64,000 nucleotides of DNA from positions 1-64,000 of the forward strand of contig NZ_SCFY01000007.1 of the NCBI RefSeq assembly GCF_007049795.1. The letters are read 5' to 3'. Position 1 is the stretch's first letter. Every line of letters begins with the position of its first letter. The translations under genes and the position numbers were made by a program. Of the stretch, positions 5,951 through 15,165 are shown piece by piece. This stretch comes from Ectopseudomonas mendocina (GTDB taxonomy: Bacteria; Pseudomonadota; Gammaproteobacteria; Pseudomonadales; Pseudomonadaceae). Below the pieces are notes generated by a model. That model was not told the DNA's origin and made no database searches. It saw only the letters and a program-made list of their open reading frames with translations.

Positions 5951-7783
5951 ATGAAAAAGCTGATCTATTCCGGCGCCGGGCTGCTGCTGATCGCGGTGGC
6001 CTTTGTCGCCTTCAACCTGCTGGCTGGCCTGGGTCTGGGCGGTGCACGCCTGGACCTGACCGAGCAGAAGCTCTACACCATCTCCGATGGCACCAAGCAG
6101 ATCCTGGGTGAGCTGGACGAGCCGATCAATCTGTACTTCTTCTATTCGGACAAGGTGGCCAGGAACCTGCCAGCGCTGCGCACCTACGCCCAGCGCGTGG
6201 AGGAGATGCTCAAGGCTTATCAGGCCCAGGCCGGCGGCAAGATCCGCCTGCACATCATCGACCCCGAGCCGTTCTCCGAGGACGAGGACAAGGCCGCCGA
6301 GTTCGGCCTGCAGGGCATCCCGCTGCAGCAGGGTGGTGACTCGATCTACTTTGGCCTGGCCGGCACCAATGCGCTGGACGACACCCAGGTGATCCCGTTC
6401 TTCGCCCTGGATCAGGAGGAACATCTCGAATATGAGCTGAGCCGGCTGGTGCAGAGCCTGGCCAAGCCGGAACTGCCGGTGGTTGGCGTGCTTTCCGGAC
6501 TGCAGATGACCGGCGGCTTCGACATGATGGCGCGGCAGCCGACGCCGCCGTGGATGGTGCTGGAACAGGTGCGTCAGTTGTTCCAGATCGAGAACCTCAG
6601 GACCGATATCGACCAGATTCCCGAGAAGGTCTCGGTGCTGTGGTTGGTGCATCCGAAGAATCTGCCCGAGCAGACCCTGTATGCCATCGATCAGTTCGTG
6701 CTGCGCGGCGGCAAGCTGATGGTGTTCGTTGACCCCTATGCCGAGGCTGATAACGGCGATATGCCGGGTGAAATGGCGGTGGACAAGTCGTCCAATATCG
6801 AGCCGCTGTTCAAGGCCTGGGGCCTGCGCCTGGTGCCGGACAAGGTGCTTGGCGATGGCTCCTACGCCATGTCGGTCAACCGTGGTCAGGGCCAGCGCCC
6901 GGTACGCCACGCGGCCTGGCTGAGCTTGCCGCGCAAGGCGCTGGATCAGACCGATATCGCCACGGCCGGGCTGGAGAGTGTCACCGTGGCCACTGCCGGC
7001 ATTCTTGAGCCGTTGGAAGGGGCGAAGACGCGTTTCACCCCGCTGATGCAAAGCTCCGAATACGCCATGCCGTTCGACGCCCAGCGCTTCGCCATGCTCA
7101 GGAACCCCGAGGAGCTCATCCGCGAACTGGAGCCGACCGGCGAGCGCTACACCATCGCCGCACGCATTGATGGTCCGGCGCAGAGCGCCTTCCCCGATGG
7201 CATCGAAGGGCGCAAGGACGGCCTCACGCAGGCGGACACCATCAACGTCATCGCCGTGGCCGATACCGACATCCTCAGTGATCGCCTGTGGGTGCAGGTG
7301 CAGGACTTCTTCGGCCAGCGCATGCCGCAGCCCTGGGCGGATAACGGCAGCTTCACCATCAACGCGCTGGACAACCTGACTGGCTCCGAGGCGCTGATCA
7401 GTGTGCGTTCGCGTGGTCGCTTCAGTCGTCCGTTCGTGGTGGTCGAAGAGCTGCAGCGCGCTGCCGAACAGCGCTTCCGCGACAAGGAGCAGGCCTTGCA
7501 GGCGCGTTTGGCCGGGACCGAGCAGCAACTGGCGGCGTTGCAGCGCAACGATGACCCGAACCAGGCACTGGAGCTGACGCCGGAGCAGCAGGGCGCATTG
7601 CAGCGCTTCATCCAGCAGAAGCTGGAAATCCGCAAGGAACTGCGCGACGTGCGCTACCAGCTCAACGCCGATATCGAGGCCCTGGGCCGTACGCTCAAGG
7701 TGATCAACATTGCTCTGGTACCGGCGCTGCTGACTCTTGGGGTGTTGGCGCTGTGGCTGTGGCGGCGCCGTCGTCACGCGTGA
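5951..7783 (+). CDS. GldG-family ABC auxiliary protein
   Basis: 610 residues. One membrane helix lies at 5-27 and another at about 583-602, followed by WRRRRHA at the cytoplasmic end. The long periplasmic part begins with LGGARLDLTEQKLYTISDGTKQIL, the usual start of the ABC_transp_aux/GldG domain, and ends with a charged coiled coil (about 495-575). Such proteins accompany Gld-type ABC transporters and are thought to bind or present substrate outside the membrane; the substrate is unknown. RBS GAGGAG precedes the ATG by 6 bases. Confidence 0.9.
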   Translation: MKKLIYSGAGLLLIAVAFVAFNLLAGLGLGGARLDLTEQKLYTISDGTKQILGELDEPINLYFFYSDKVARNLPALRTYAQRVEEMLKAYQAQAGGKIRLHIIDPEPFSEDEDKAAEFGLQGIPLQQGGDSIYFGLAGTNALDDTQVIPFFALDQEEHLEYELSRLVQSLAKPELPVVGVLSGLQMTGGFDMMARQPTPPWMVLEQVRQLFQIENLRTDIDQIPEKVSVLWLVHPKNLPEQTLYAIDQFVLRGGKLMVFVDPYAEADNGDMPGEMAVDKSSNIEPLFKAWGLRLVPDKVLGDGSYAMSVNRGQGQRPVRHAAWLSLPRKALDQTDIATAGLESVTVATAGILEPLEGAKTRFTPLMQSSEYAMPFDAQRFAMLRNPEELIRELEPTGERYTIAARIDGPAQSAFPDGIEGRKDGLTQADTINVIAVADTDILSDRLWVQVQDFFGQRMPQPWADNGSFTINALDNLTGSEALISVRSRGRFSRPFVVVEELQRAAEQRFRDKEQALQARLAGTEQQLAALQRNDDPNQALELTPEQQGALQRFIQQKLEIRKELRDVRYQLNADIEALGRTLKVINIALVPALLTLGVLALWLWRRRRHA

Positions 7784-7794
7784 GGGTTATCACC

Positions 7795-7919
7795 TGTGGG
7801 AGGCGCTTCAGCGGCGACAGTTGCGGCTAAAGCCCCCTCCCACGAACCGTGCGTAGGGGGGATGTCGCTGTTTACATCCTCCGCAACGGTGGATCGGTGA
7901 AGCGTGATCCACCCTACGC
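7795..7919. repeat. Two REP-like palindromes inside the ABC operon
   Basis: The first (7795-7844) has ends TGTGGGAGG and CCTCCCAC. The second (7851-7919) is bounded by GCGTAGGG and CCCTACGC, with an inner stem GGTGGATC/GATCCACC at 7889-7913. The GTAGGG...CCCTAC family recurs at 19764, 25967 and 55703. They separate the GldG-like gene from the DUF4340 gene. Confidence 0.75.
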
Positions 7920-7943
7920 CGCTTCCGAGTCATCAACAGTGAG

Positions 7944-8942
7944 ATGGGTATGGGACGTAAAGGTCTGATCGCATTGATCGTCATCGTGCTGCTTTGTGTG
8001 CTGGGTTACCTGGCCGTGCAGCACAGCCAGCAGCAGAACGTGGCGCAAATCGAGCAGGCGCCTTGGCTGGCGGCCGAACAGGGCTACCTGAATACCTTGC
8101 AGGCGCTGGAGGTCGAGCAGCCGGGGCAGCCGTCGGTGCGCATCGAACGTCGCGGCGAGCAATGGGTGGTGCCGGCCAAGGCCGACTATCCGGCCGCACC
8201 GCAAGCGCTGGCGGAACTGCTGCGAGCGCTGCGTGAGGCACGCAGCATCGAGGCCAAGACCGCCAACCCGCAGTGGCATGGCCGTCTGGGGTTGGCCGAG
8301 GAAGGCGAGGCTGAGGAGCAGGCGTTGCGTCTGAAGCTGCAATTCGAGGGGCATCCCGATCTGGGCCTGCGCCTGGGCAACCCGTCGCGTCAGGGCAGCG
8401 GACAACTGGTACGACGTGCCGGCGAGGATCAGGTCTGGTTGATCGACCAGCAGTTGCAGGTGCCGACTCGCGAGTTGGACTGGCTGGATCGACGTGTCAC
8501 CGACATTCCCTTCACGCGCATCGCGCGCCTTGAGCTGCGCTACGCCGATGGCGAGAAACTTACCCTGACGCGTGCCGATGCCCAGCAATACAACTTCGCC
8601 GTGGAGGAGCTGCGCAAGGAGCAGAAGCTCAGCTTCGAGGGGGCGGCCAATGGCGTCGCGCTGGCCTTCTCCAACCTGCAGTTCGCCGACGCCGCACCAT
8701 TGGCGCAGATAGGTTTCAAGCAGGCGCCGATGCTGCAGTTCAGTCTCAGCGGTTTTGCCGAGGAAAAGCTCGAAGGCGCGTTGTACAAGCAGGGTGAACA
8801 GTATTGGTTGGTGCTTGGCGAGCGTGAAGGTTTCACCGCCGCAGAGGTGAGTGCGCGCAGTGACTGGGCATATCGACTGGAGCCTGATCAGGTGCAGCGG
8901 CTGGCGAAGAAGTTGCGCGATCTGTTAGTCAAAAGCTCGTAA
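7944..8942 (+). CDS. DUF4340 domain protein of the ABC operon
   Basis: 332 residues with one N-terminal membrane anchor (about 6-25, [20 protein letters not shown]) and a soluble periplasmic remainder of beta-rich DUF4340 repeats ([17 protein letters not shown] near residue 55, [19 protein letters not shown] near 140). It is the usual fourth member of the GldA/F/G-type cluster. Its function is unknown; it is probably a partner of the GldG-like protein. The start could also be the ATG two codons later. Two REP palindromes separate it from the upstream genes, so it may be expressed at a lower level. Confidence 0.88.
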   Translation: MGMGRKGLIALIVIVLLCVLGYLAVQHSQQQNVAQIEQAPWLAAEQGYLNTLQALEVEQPGQPSVRIERRGEQWVVPAKADYPAAPQALAELLRALREARSIEAKTANPQWHGRLGLAEEGEAEEQALRLKLQFEGHPDLGLRLGNPSRQGSGQLVRRAGEDQVWLIDQQLQVPTRELDWLDRRVTDIPFTRIARLELRYADGEKLTLTRADAQQYNFAVEELRKEQKLSFEGAANGVALAFSNLQFADAAPLAQIGFKQAPMLQFSLSGFAEEKLEGALYKQGEQYWLVLGEREGFTAAEVSARSDWAYRLEPDQVQRLAKKLRDLLVKSS

Positions 8943-9172
8943 AACAAGCTGTAACCTGCATATCTTCTGGGTTCTTGGCGGTTTTTAACAAAGTGCTTTT
9001 CAGTCACAATTCATGCTTTATACTCGGCCTTCGGCTGCAGCAAGAACGCGAATCGCTTGACCTGCTCCATGCTCGATTGCCGGGGGTGGCGAACGCTGAG
9101 AAGACCGTTTTTACCGAGCCGTCAAAGCGCCTTCGGGATAATAAAAACATAGCGAGTTTGGAGAAGTTGGTA
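8943..9172 (+). promoter_or_regulatory. Long leader/promoter region of the cold-shock gene
   Basis: 230 bases precede the cold-shock ORF. A TATACT (-10 type) lies at 9019-9024, which would give a 5' leader of about 140 nt. Long structured leaders are common for cold-shock genes, where they control translation with temperature. No convincing -35 was found, so the promoter call is tentative. Confidence 0.35.
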
Positions 9173-9382
9173 ATGGCAGATCGTGAGACGGGAACCGTCA
9201 AATGGTTCAATGATTCCAAGGGTTACGGGTTCATTCAGCGCGAAAGCGGCCCGGACGTATTCGTTCACTACCGCGCTATTCGTGGCGACGGCCACCGCAC
9301 CCTGGTCGAAGGCCAGAAGGTCGAGTTCGGTGTGACCCAGGGCCAGAAAGGCCTGCAGGCGGAAGACGTCTCCGCGGTCTGA
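9173..9382 (+). CDS. Cold-shock domain protein
   Basis: 69 residues, one OB-fold cold-shock domain. RNP1 is KGYGFI (residues 18-23) and RNP2 is VFVHY (about 33-37), with GTVKWFND at the start. It binds single-stranded RNA or DNA and is expected to act as an RNA chaperone in the cytoplasm. I start at the ATG at 9173 (RBS GGAGAAG at 9161-9167); an in-frame extension back to 8975 lacks family similarity. A strong terminator follows directly, so it is monocistronic. In Pseudomonas a gene of this type lies next to the rlmA-dapE pair, as here. Confidence 0.93.
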   Translation: MADRETGTVKWFNDSKGYGFIQRESGPDVFVHYRAIRGDGHRTLVEGQKVEFGVTQGQKGLQAEDVSAV

Positions 9383-9399
9383 GCTCCCGCTCGACATAC

Positions 9400-9434
9400 A
9401 ACAAGGCCCGTCGATGACGGGCCTTGTTGTTTCT
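9400..9434 (+). terminator. Intrinsic terminator of the cold-shock gene
   Basis: Perfect 13-bp stem AACAAGGCCCGTC (9400-9412) with GACGGGCCTTGTT (9416-9428), loop GAT, followed by GTTTCT. Confidence 0.88.
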
Positions 9435-9829
9435 GCACGCTGTACTTCGTAGGGCGGGTTTCGCGGGTAGCTCCCCTCTCCCATTAATTGGGGGCACGCC
9501 TAGTGGAGAGGGGCCGGGGCAGAGGGCTAAAAATACCGCAAAACTGCCAGTTTTCCCCTCGCCGAACGCGGCCGCGAAGGTGAAGAACACTGTAGCCAGA
9601 TGTAATCCGGGAAATGCGCTGATCCCCGGATTTCATCCGGGCTACGGGCGGAATTCATGATCCCAAACAGCCTTGCGTAGGAGTCCCGCCCCGGTGCGAA
9701 GCTTTGTCACCCTGATTCGCTGTCGATTCAAAAATCTCGTAGCGTGAGACCCCTGACCATCTCCCGCCCTTCGGGCACCCTCTCCCGCAAGCGGGAGAGG
9801 GTCATCAGATGGCCGCCAAGCGGCCGCTT
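9435..9829. repeat. Non-coding gap with several palindromic repeats
   Basis: No gene. A CTCTCCC...GGGGAGAG type repeat lies near 9472-9516. A GTAGCC...GGCTAC REP-like element with CCGGG arms lies at 9592-9645. A perfect 12-bp hairpin ACCCTCTCCCGC/GCGGGAGAGGGT lies at 9777-9802. The 9592 element is the same family as 41518-41547 and 56624-56677. The last hairpin, or GGCCGC...GCGGCC at about 9811-9828, may terminate the minus-strand gene that ends at 9830. Confidence 0.65.
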
Positions 9830-10201
9830 TTATTCAGTACGCCAGACAATCTCGGTTTCGCCATCGGCGTCGACCTTGATCCAGCGATCAGCTTCCTCAT
9901 CGCTTTCATCTTCTACCCAGGTGCCCGGTGCGCAACGCACTTGCACGCCAAGCGCGGCATGGGCGGCGCGGGCGCAGGCCAGGTCGTCGGCCCAGGGCGT
10001 GGTGTCGCTTTCCAGATACAGGCTGTGCCATTTGCCCACGGCTTTCGGCAGCCACGTCACCGGCACGTCCCCGGCCTTGCATTTGAAGGTCTGGCCCTTT
10101 TGCTGCCAGTCGCTGCACGGGCCCAGGGCTTCGCCCAGCCACTGAGCCACGGCGTCGCGTTCGGCGTCTTTCAGGTAGATCTCGATGTCGGGTTGGCGCA
10201 T
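9830..10201 (-). CDS. Conserved hypothetical protein downstream of rlmA
   Basis: 123 residues from MRQPDIEIYLKDAERD; the ATG at 10201 has AGGA about 10 bases upstream and avoids a longer overlap with rlmA. The protein is acidic and soluble, with a DIEIYLKDA start, a central TWLPKAVGKWHSLYLESDTTPWADDLACARAAH and an acidic end (DESDEEADRWIKVDADGETEIVW). I do not recognise a domain; it looks like a small Pseudomonas-restricted family that follows rlmA. It overlaps nothing and ends near a hairpin. It is probably the last gene of a dapE-rlmA operon. Confidence 0.75.
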   Translation of the reverse strand: MRQPDIEIYLKDAERDAVAQWLGEALGPCSDWQQKGQTFKCKAGDVPVTWLPKAVGKWHSLYLESDTTPWADDLACARAAHAALGVQVRCAPGTWVEDESDEEADRWIKVDADGETEIVWRTE

Positions 10202-10206
10202 GGCTT

Positions 10207-11034
10207 TCAGTCCTGAGAGCGTGGGCTCTGGGTTTTGGTGATCCAATCGTAGCGGATTGAAACGGTGACATCGAAGGGCTCGGCGATCACCGCCTCTCGG
10301 CGTTCGGCACTGGCGCGCCAGCCGTGCGGGGTCATGGCCAGCAGGTCGGCGCGAGCCTGTGCGTCGGCCAGATGCAGCGGGAATTCGAGGGTTTCGCTGT
10401 GGGCCAGTTGCATGCCGGGCGGGATCAGCGCCAGATGCTTCTCGTCGTCGTAGTCACGGACTTCGTCGTACAGCTTCTGCCGCAGCTCCATCAGGTGTCC
10501 ACGGGTCGGGCCCATACGCAGCAGGCCGCCACCGGGGGCGAGCAGGCGTTTGGCCTCGTTCCAGTCGAGTGGGCTGAAGATGCTGGCAAGCAGGCTGCAA
10601 CTGGCATCGGCCAAGGGCACGCGGGCCATGCTCGCCACCAGCCAGTTCAACTGCGGAGCACGTTTGCACGCGCGTTTGACCGCCTCACGAGAGATGTCCA
10701 GGGCATAACCGTCGGCGGCGGGCAGGCAACGGGCGATCTGTTCGGTGTAGTAACCCTCACCACAGCCGATATCCAGCCAGCGCACCGGCTTGTAGTCGGC
10801 AGCCAGTGCGGCCAGGCGAGCAGCCAGCGGCGCGTAGTGGCCTGCGTCGAGAAAACGCCGGCGAGCCTCGACCATGGCGGCATTGTCGCCGGGGTCGCGA
10901 CTGTTCTTGTGTTGCACCGGCAGCAGGTTGTAGTACCCCTGGCGCGCGCGGTCGAAGCTGTGCCGGTTGCTGCAGATCAGACCGCCGTCACTCGGCTCCA
11001 GCGATGTCTGGCAGATGGGGCAGATCAGGCTCAT
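10207..11034 (-). CDS. rlmA: 23S rRNA (guanine-N1)-methyltransferase RlmA
   Basis: 275 residues. The N-terminal zinc finger has C5, C8, C21 and H25 (CPIC...CSNRH), followed by the SAM-binding motif [12 protein letters not shown] at 86-96 and [21 protein letters not shown] near 155. The enzyme methylates N1 of the G745-equivalent in 23S rRNA helix 35. I start at the ATG whose first base is at 11034; it overlaps the dapE stop (ATGA), which shows coupling. Upstream in-frame codons belong to the dapE shadow. Confidence 0.92.
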   Translation of the reverse strand: MSLICPICQTSLEPSDGGLICSNRHSFDRARQGYYNLLPVQHKNSRDPGDNAAMVEARRRFLDAGHYAPLAARLAALAADYKPVRWLDIGCGEGYYTEQIARCLPAADGYALDISREAVKRACKRAPQLNWLVASMARVPLADASCSLLASIFSPLDWNEAKRLLAPGGGLLRMGPTRGHLMELRQKLYDEVRDYDDEKHLALIPPGMQLAHSETLEFPLHLADAQARADLLAMTPHGWRASAERREAVIAEPFDVTVSIRYDWITKTQSPRSQD

Positions 11035-12173
11035 GCCAGCAACTTCACCATGGTCTGGTAGTAAACCTCGGTGAGCAGGTCGAGATCGCTGGCCAGTACA
11101 CGCTCGTTGATCTGGTGGATGGTGGCGTTGACCGGGCCGAGCTCGACCACCTGGGTGCCCAGAGTGGCGATGAAGCGCCCGTCGGAGGTGCCGCCAGAGG
11201 TCGATGGGGTGGTGTCGCGGCCGGTGACGGCCTTGATGCTGGCGGCCACGGCGTCTAGCAGATCGCCCGGCTGGGTAAGGAAGGGCAGGCCGGACAGCGC
11301 CCACTCCAGGTGGTAGTCCAGGCCATGCTTGTCGAGGATGGCGGTGACGCGTTGCTGCAGATCTTCGACGGTAGATTCGGTGGAGAAGCGGAAGTTGAAC
11401 ACCGCTTTCAGCTCACCGGGGATGACGTTGGTCGCGCCAGTGCCGGAATTGAGGTTGGACACCTGGAAGCTGGTCGGCGGGAAGTAGTCGTTGCCGTGAT
11501 CCCAGTGCTCGGCGGCCAGTTCGGCCAGAGCGGGGGCGGCGAGGTGAATCGGGTTCTTCGCCAGGTGCGGGTAGGCCACATGGCCTTGCTTGCCGTACAC
11601 GGTCAGGGTGCAACCGAGCGAGCCGCGGCGGCCGTTCTTGACCACGTCACCGAGCAGGGTGGTGCTCGACGGTTCGCCGACGATGCACCAGTCCAGGCGC
11701 TCGCTGCGCTCGCGCAGGCGCTCGACCACGGCTTTGGTGCCGTGCTGGGCCGGGCCTTCTTCATCGCTGGTGATAAGAAAGCTGATGGCGCCCTTGTGCT
11801 TCGGGTAGTCGGCGACGAAACGTTCCACGGCGATGATCATGCTCGCCAGGCTGCCTTTCATGTCCGCTGCGCCACGGCCGCAGAGCATGCCGTCTTCATC
11901 CACGCGCACATCGAACGGCTGGTACTGCCAGGCGTCCAGCGGGCCGGTGGGCACCACATCGGTGTGGCCGGCGAAGCACAGTACCGGGCCGTCACCCCCG
12001 CGCTTGGCCCAGAAGTTCTCCACCTCTTCGATGCGCATGTGCTCGACCTCGAAGCCGCAGGCGGCCAGGCGGCGCATCATCAGCTCCTGGCAACCTTCGT
12101 CGACCGGGGTCACGGACGGGCGGCGGATCAGGTCGAAGGCGAGGTCCAGGGTCGGGGTGAGGGGGGCGGTCAT
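11031..12173 (-). CDS. dapE: Succinyl-diaminopimelate desuccinylase
   Basis: 380 residues, full length for DapE. M20 metallopeptidase motifs are present: FAGHTDVVP (H70, D72 near the di-zinc site), [10 protein letters not shown] (D104 bridging), [11 protein letters not shown] (E138/E139, general base and ligand) and a late [11 protein letters not shown] histidine. It releases succinate from N-succinyl-LL-2,6-diaminopimelate for lysine and peptidoglycan synthesis in the cytoplasm. The start at 12173 ([23 protein letters not shown]) is chosen over upstream in-frame codons on family length. It forms an operon with rlmA. Partner steps dapD and dapC lie within 10 kb. Confidence 0.96.
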   Translation of the reverse strand: MTAPLTPTLDLAFDLIRRPSVTPVDEGCQELMMRRLAACGFEVEHMRIEEVENFWAKRGGDGPVLCFAGHTDVVPTGPLDAWQYQPFDVRVDEDGMLCGRGAADMKGSLASMIIAVERFVADYPKHKGAISFLITSDEEGPAQHGTKAVVERLRERSERLDWCIVGEPSSTTLLGDVVKNGRRGSLGCTLTVYGKQGHVAYPHLAKNPIHLAAPALAELAAEHWDHGNDYFPPTSFQVSNLNSGTGATNVIPGELKAVFNFRFSTESTVEDLQQRVTAILDKHGLDYHLEWALSGLPFLTQPGDLLDAVAASIKAVTGRDTTPSTSGGTSDGRFIATLGTQVVELGPVNATIHQINERVLASDLDLLTEVYYQTMVKLLA

Positions 12174-12251
12174 GATGGCTCCGGTACGACAGCTAGCGTG
12201 AAGGCTGGCCATATTACCGTGAAAGTCGCGCAGCGACGCCATCCTTGATGC

Positions 12252-12298
12252 CCTTCTCCCTCTGGGAGAAGGTGGCGCGAAGCGCCGGATGAGGGACG
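12252..12298. repeat. Palindromic intergenic repeat between dapE and tcdA
   Basis: Perfect 9-bp stem CCTTCTCCC/GGGAGAAGG (12252-12272), followed by GGCGCGAAGCGCC and the tail GGATGAGGGA. It belongs to the same broad class as the CTCTCCC repeats near 9480 and 9777 and lies between two divergent genes. Confidence 0.6.
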
Positions 12299-12365
12299 GC
12301 CGCACGGCGCATTCGCGGTAAATGCAGCTTGTACGACTGGCCGACGGCTGACCTGTTCGACAGGC

Positions 12366-12394
12366 TTGGGTGGGCAGGGTGCTATCTCTATAAT
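12366..12394 (+). promoter_or_regulatory. Sigma-70-type promoter of tcdA
   Basis: TTGGGT (12366-12371), a 17-bp spacer and an exact TATAAT (12389-12394) lie 25 bases before the tcdA start. The predicted leader is about 18 nt and carries CAGGGGG as ribosome binding site. Confidence 0.65.
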
Positions 12395-12418
12395 GCGCGC
12401 CTTCTTGCAGGGGGTGTG

Positions 12419-13228
12419 ATGGGTACTGACGATCAGCGATTTGGCGGCATAGCCCGGCTTTACGGCCAGGAGGGCTATCAGCGACTGGCTGCAGCGCACG
12501 TGGCAGTGGTCGGTATCGGCGGTGTCGGCTCCTGGGCGGCCGAGGCGCTGGCGCGTTCCGGCGTCGGCGAGATCTCCCTGTTCGATCTGGATGACGTCTG
12601 CATCACCAACACCAATCGCCAGGTGCACGCCGTCGAAGGCGCGGTGGGCAAGGCCAAGGTCGACGAGATGGCCGCCCGTATCCGCGCCATCAACCCGGCC
12701 TGCGTGGTGCATGCGGTGGCAGATTTCGTTACCCGCGAAACCATGGCCGAGTACATCACCGAGCAGCTCGACGGGGTCATCGATTGCATCGACAGCGTGC
12801 CGGCCAAGGCGGCGCTGATCGCCTGGTGCAAGCGGCGCAAGATTCAGATCGTCACCACCGGTGGCGCGGGTGGGCAGGTCGACCCGACGCAGATTCAGGT
12901 CACCGACCTGAACAAGACCTTCAACGACCCGCTGGCGGCCAAGGTGCGCAGCATGTTGCGCCGCGATTATGGCTTCTCGCGTACGCCGGGCCGCACCTAC
13001 AGCGTCCCTTGCGTGTTTTCCACCGAGCAGCTGCGCTATCCCAAGCCGGACGGCACGGTCTGTCAGGCCAAGGGCTTCGTCGGAGAAGGCGTGCGCCTTG
13101 ACTGCGCCGGCGGCTTCGGTGCGGTGATGATGGTCACCGCCAGCTTCGGTATGGCTGCAGCGGCCAAACTGGTGGACAAGCTGGTGGCTGGCGCACGCCG
13201 CCCGGCGGAGCGTCTGCCCAAGGCTTGA
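12419..13228 (+). CDS. tcdA: tRNA threonylcarbamoyladenosine dehydratase (TcdA/CsdL)
   Basis: 269 residues. E1-like Rossmann ATP-binding motif [19 protein letters not shown] at 30-48, then [15 protein letters not shown] and, later, the conserved cysteine regions [10 protein letters not shown] and LDCAGGFG. The enzyme uses ATP to cyclise the t6A side chain at position 37 of ANN-decoding tRNAs to ct6A. In other bacteria it works with the CsdA-CsdE sulfur-transfer pair, whose genes lie 1.5 kb downstream on the opposite strand. The ATG at 12419 fits the promoter and RBS; the longer in-frame extension reads through the promoter. Confidence 0.93.
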   Translation: MGTDDQRFGGIARLYGQEGYQRLAAAHVAVVGIGGVGSWAAEALARSGVGEISLFDLDDVCITNTNRQVHAVEGAVGKAKVDEMAARIRAINPACVVHAVADFVTRETMAEYITEQLDGVIDCIDSVPAKAALIAWCKRRKIQIVTTGGAGGQVDPTQIQVTDLNKTFNDPLAAKVRSMLRRDYGFSRTPGRTYSVPCVFSTEQLRYPKPDGTVCQAKGFVGEGVRLDCAGGFGAVMMVTASFGMAAAAKLVDKLVAGARRPAERLPKA

Positions 13229-13331
13229 AAAATCCCCGGCCATGCTTCGTTTGACTATGCTGGGGCGAGATGGGAGAGGTTGCCGTAACCGACAGGGAGA
13301 CGTCGTAGATGATTCGTATCAGAGGTGATTT

Positions 13332-14174
13332 GTGTCGTACCTGTTTTGTAGCGTCTCTCTGAAAAGACGCTGGGCACGGATATTCGCCTCCCTGGCGTTG
13401 CTTTTGTTGTGGGTGGCGGTGGGACCGGTTCAGGCTGAACCTAAGAAGTTGTTTATCGGTACCGGCGACTGGGCGCCTTACGTCGATCAGGAGCGTAGTG
13501 ACGGTGGTGCCCTGGCGCGTCTGATCAGCGCTGTCTTTGCAGAGGCGGGCTATCAGGTCGAGTATGTCTTTCGTCCATGGGACCGCAATGTGCTGATGCT
13601 GCAGCAGGGGCAGTTGCACGCGATCATGCCCTATAGCTGCAGCCCCAGTCGGCTCAATTACGGCATTTGTAGCGACCCGCTGGTGCGCGGGGAGATTGTT
13701 CTGTTCTATCGTCGCGATCAGGCGTTCGACTGGACCACGGTCGAGGACTTGCTGACGTATCACGTCGGCACGACGCTGGGTTACTCCTACGGCCCGGCGT
13801 TCGACGAGGCTTTGCAGGCTGGCCGCCTGAGCGTCGAGCAGAATGGCAAGGAGGACACCAGCTTCCGTCTGCTTGAACTGGGGCGCATCGACTTGCACCC
13901 GCAGGATCGTGCGGTGGGTTACGCCATGTTGCGCCGGCTGTTTCCAAAAGACGGCGGTAACATCATTCACCATCCGCGTCAGCTCAATACAGAGCCTTTG
14001 CACCTGTTGTTTCGCAAGGACGATCCGGAAAGTGTCATGCTGTTGCGCAAGTTCAATGCCGGGCTGCGTGAGTTCGCCAACCGTGGTGATCTGCAGCGAC
14101 TGCAGCAGGCACTCAACTCCGGCGATGCCGATGACTGGAAACCCAGCCAGTCAACTCCGCTGGCGCGAGATTGA
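13332..14174 (+). CDS. Periplasmic solute-binding protein (SBP_bac_3 type)
   Basis: 280 residues with a GTG start (RBS AGAGGTGA). The signal peptide covers residues 1-35 (FASLALLLLWVAVGPVQAEP). The mature part has the type-2 periplasmic fold used by amino-acid-binding proteins: LFIGTGDWAPYVDQERSDGGALARLISAVFAEAGYQVEYVFRPWDRNVLMLQQGQLHAIMPYS, then a hinge and LHLLFRKDDPESVMLLRKFNAGL. No transporter genes adjoin, so it may be an orphan receptor or a partner of a distant system; ligand unknown. It ends just before the DUF1456 gene. Confidence 0.82.
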   Translation: MSYLFCSVSLKRRWARIFASLALLLLWVAVGPVQAEPKKLFIGTGDWAPYVDQERSDGGALARLISAVFAEAGYQVEYVFRPWDRNVLMLQQGQLHAIMPYSCSPSRLNYGICSDPLVRGEIVLFYRRDQAFDWTTVEDLLTYHVGTTLGYSYGPAFDEALQAGRLSVEQNGKEDTSFRLLELGRIDLHPQDRAVGYAMLRRLFPKDGGNIIHHPRQLNTEPLHLLFRKDDPESVMLLRKFNAGLREFANRGDLQRLQQALNSGDADDWKPSQSTPLARD

Positions 14175-14212
14175 ACGGCACTCGCCGAATTCCGTTCTCA
14201 AGAGTCTTCTGC

Positions 14213-14683
14213 ATGCTCAATAACGATGTACTGCGCAGCCTGCGCTATCTGTTAGACGTCAGCGACGCCAAGCTGGAAGACCTCTGCCGGTTGGCGGATT
14301 ATCCCGTCGAGCCGGGTTTGATCTCGGCCTGTCTGTTGCACGAGGACGAGCCAGGCTATCGCTCGTGCAACGATGTGCTGCTGGCGCACGTGCTTGAAGG
14401 CCTGGTGTTTTACAAGCGTGGCAAGGACGACAGCCGGCCGCGCTTGCCGGTGGAAAAGCGCCTGACCAACAACCTGATCCTGAAGAAGCTGCGCGTGGCC
14501 TTCGAGCTGCGTGACGATGATATTCAGGCCATTCTGCAAGCGGCTGACCTGCCGATGACCAAGGCCGAGCTCGGCGCCCTGTTCCGCGCACCGGGGCACA
14601 AGCATTTTCGCGAGTGCGGCGACCAGATTCTGCGCAATTTCCTGCGGGGTTTGACCTTGCGTGAGCGGGGCAAAGGCGCCTAA
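14213..14683 (+). CDS. DUF1456 (YehS-like) protein
   Basis: 156 residues made of two similar halves: LRSLRYLLDVSDAKLEDLCRLADYPV...EPGYRSCNDVLLAHVLEGLVFYKRG (residues 7-70) and LILKKLRVAFELRDDDIQAILQAADLPM...GHKHFRECGDQILRNFLRGLTLRERG (88-153). This is the duplicated DUF1456 domain of YehS-type proteins, cytoplasmic and of unknown function. I start at MLNNDVLRSLRY; the upstream 14 in-frame residues overlap the preceding gene's end. It lies 38 bases after the binding-protein gene and may be cotranscribed. Confidence 0.85.
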   Translation: MLNNDVLRSLRYLLDVSDAKLEDLCRLADYPVEPGLISACLLHEDEPGYRSCNDVLLAHVLEGLVFYKRGKDDSRPRLPVEKRLTNNLILKKLRVAFELRDDDIQAILQAADLPMTKAELGALFRAPGHKHFRECGDQILRNFLRGLTLRERGKGA

Positions 14684-14708
14684 CCGCTTCGCCCGCGAAG
14701 CGTGGGGC

Positions 14709-15122
14709 TTAGGCTGGTCGACCTGCCAGCTCGCGCATACGCTGCAGCACGGCATTGAGACCATTGCTGCGTGATGGCGACAGTTGTCTTTGCAGCCCTA
14801 ATTGGTTGAACCAGTCGACCAGATCGACACTGGCCAGCTCCGCGCGAGGCAGACCATCGACCCGCGCCAGCAATACGGCAAGCAGGCCGCGTAGCAGACG
14901 GGCGTCGCTACTGGCGCGAAAGTGCAGGTGCTCACCATGGCGCTCGGCGATCAGCCAGACCAGGCTCTCGCAGCCATGCACACGGTGCTCGTCGACCCGT
15001 TCGGCATCGCTCAATGGTACCAGGCGTTCACCCCATTGCATCAGCAGGCGTGCGCGCTGCTCCCAGCCGGGGCAGGCGGCAAAGGCTGCCAGTGCTTCCT
15101 GAGCAGCGACTGGCAGGCTCAT
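14709..15122 (-). CDS. csdE: Sulfur acceptor CsdE (SufE family)
   Basis: 137 residues. The persulfide-accepting cysteine is C51 in HRVHGCESLVWL, the SufE-family signature. CsdE takes sulfane sulfur from cysteine desulfurase CsdA. I start at 15122 (GGGAG about 10 bases upstream); further upstream in-frame codons have no family similarity. It lies 43 bases downstream of csdA on the same strand. The gap includes a solitary TGTAGGAGCGG half-repeat at about 15142. It is convergent with the DUF1456 gene. Confidence 0.9.
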   Translation of the reverse strand: MSLPVAAQEALAAFAACPGWEQRARLLMQWGERLVPLSDAERVDEHRVHGCESLVWLIAERHGEHLHFRASSDARLLRGLLAVLLARVDGLPRAELASVDLVDWFNQLGLQRQLSPSRSNGLNAVLQRMRELAGRPA

Positions 15123-15165
15123 GGCGAGAGACTCCCGTAGCATGTAGGAGCGGCTGGGCGGCATT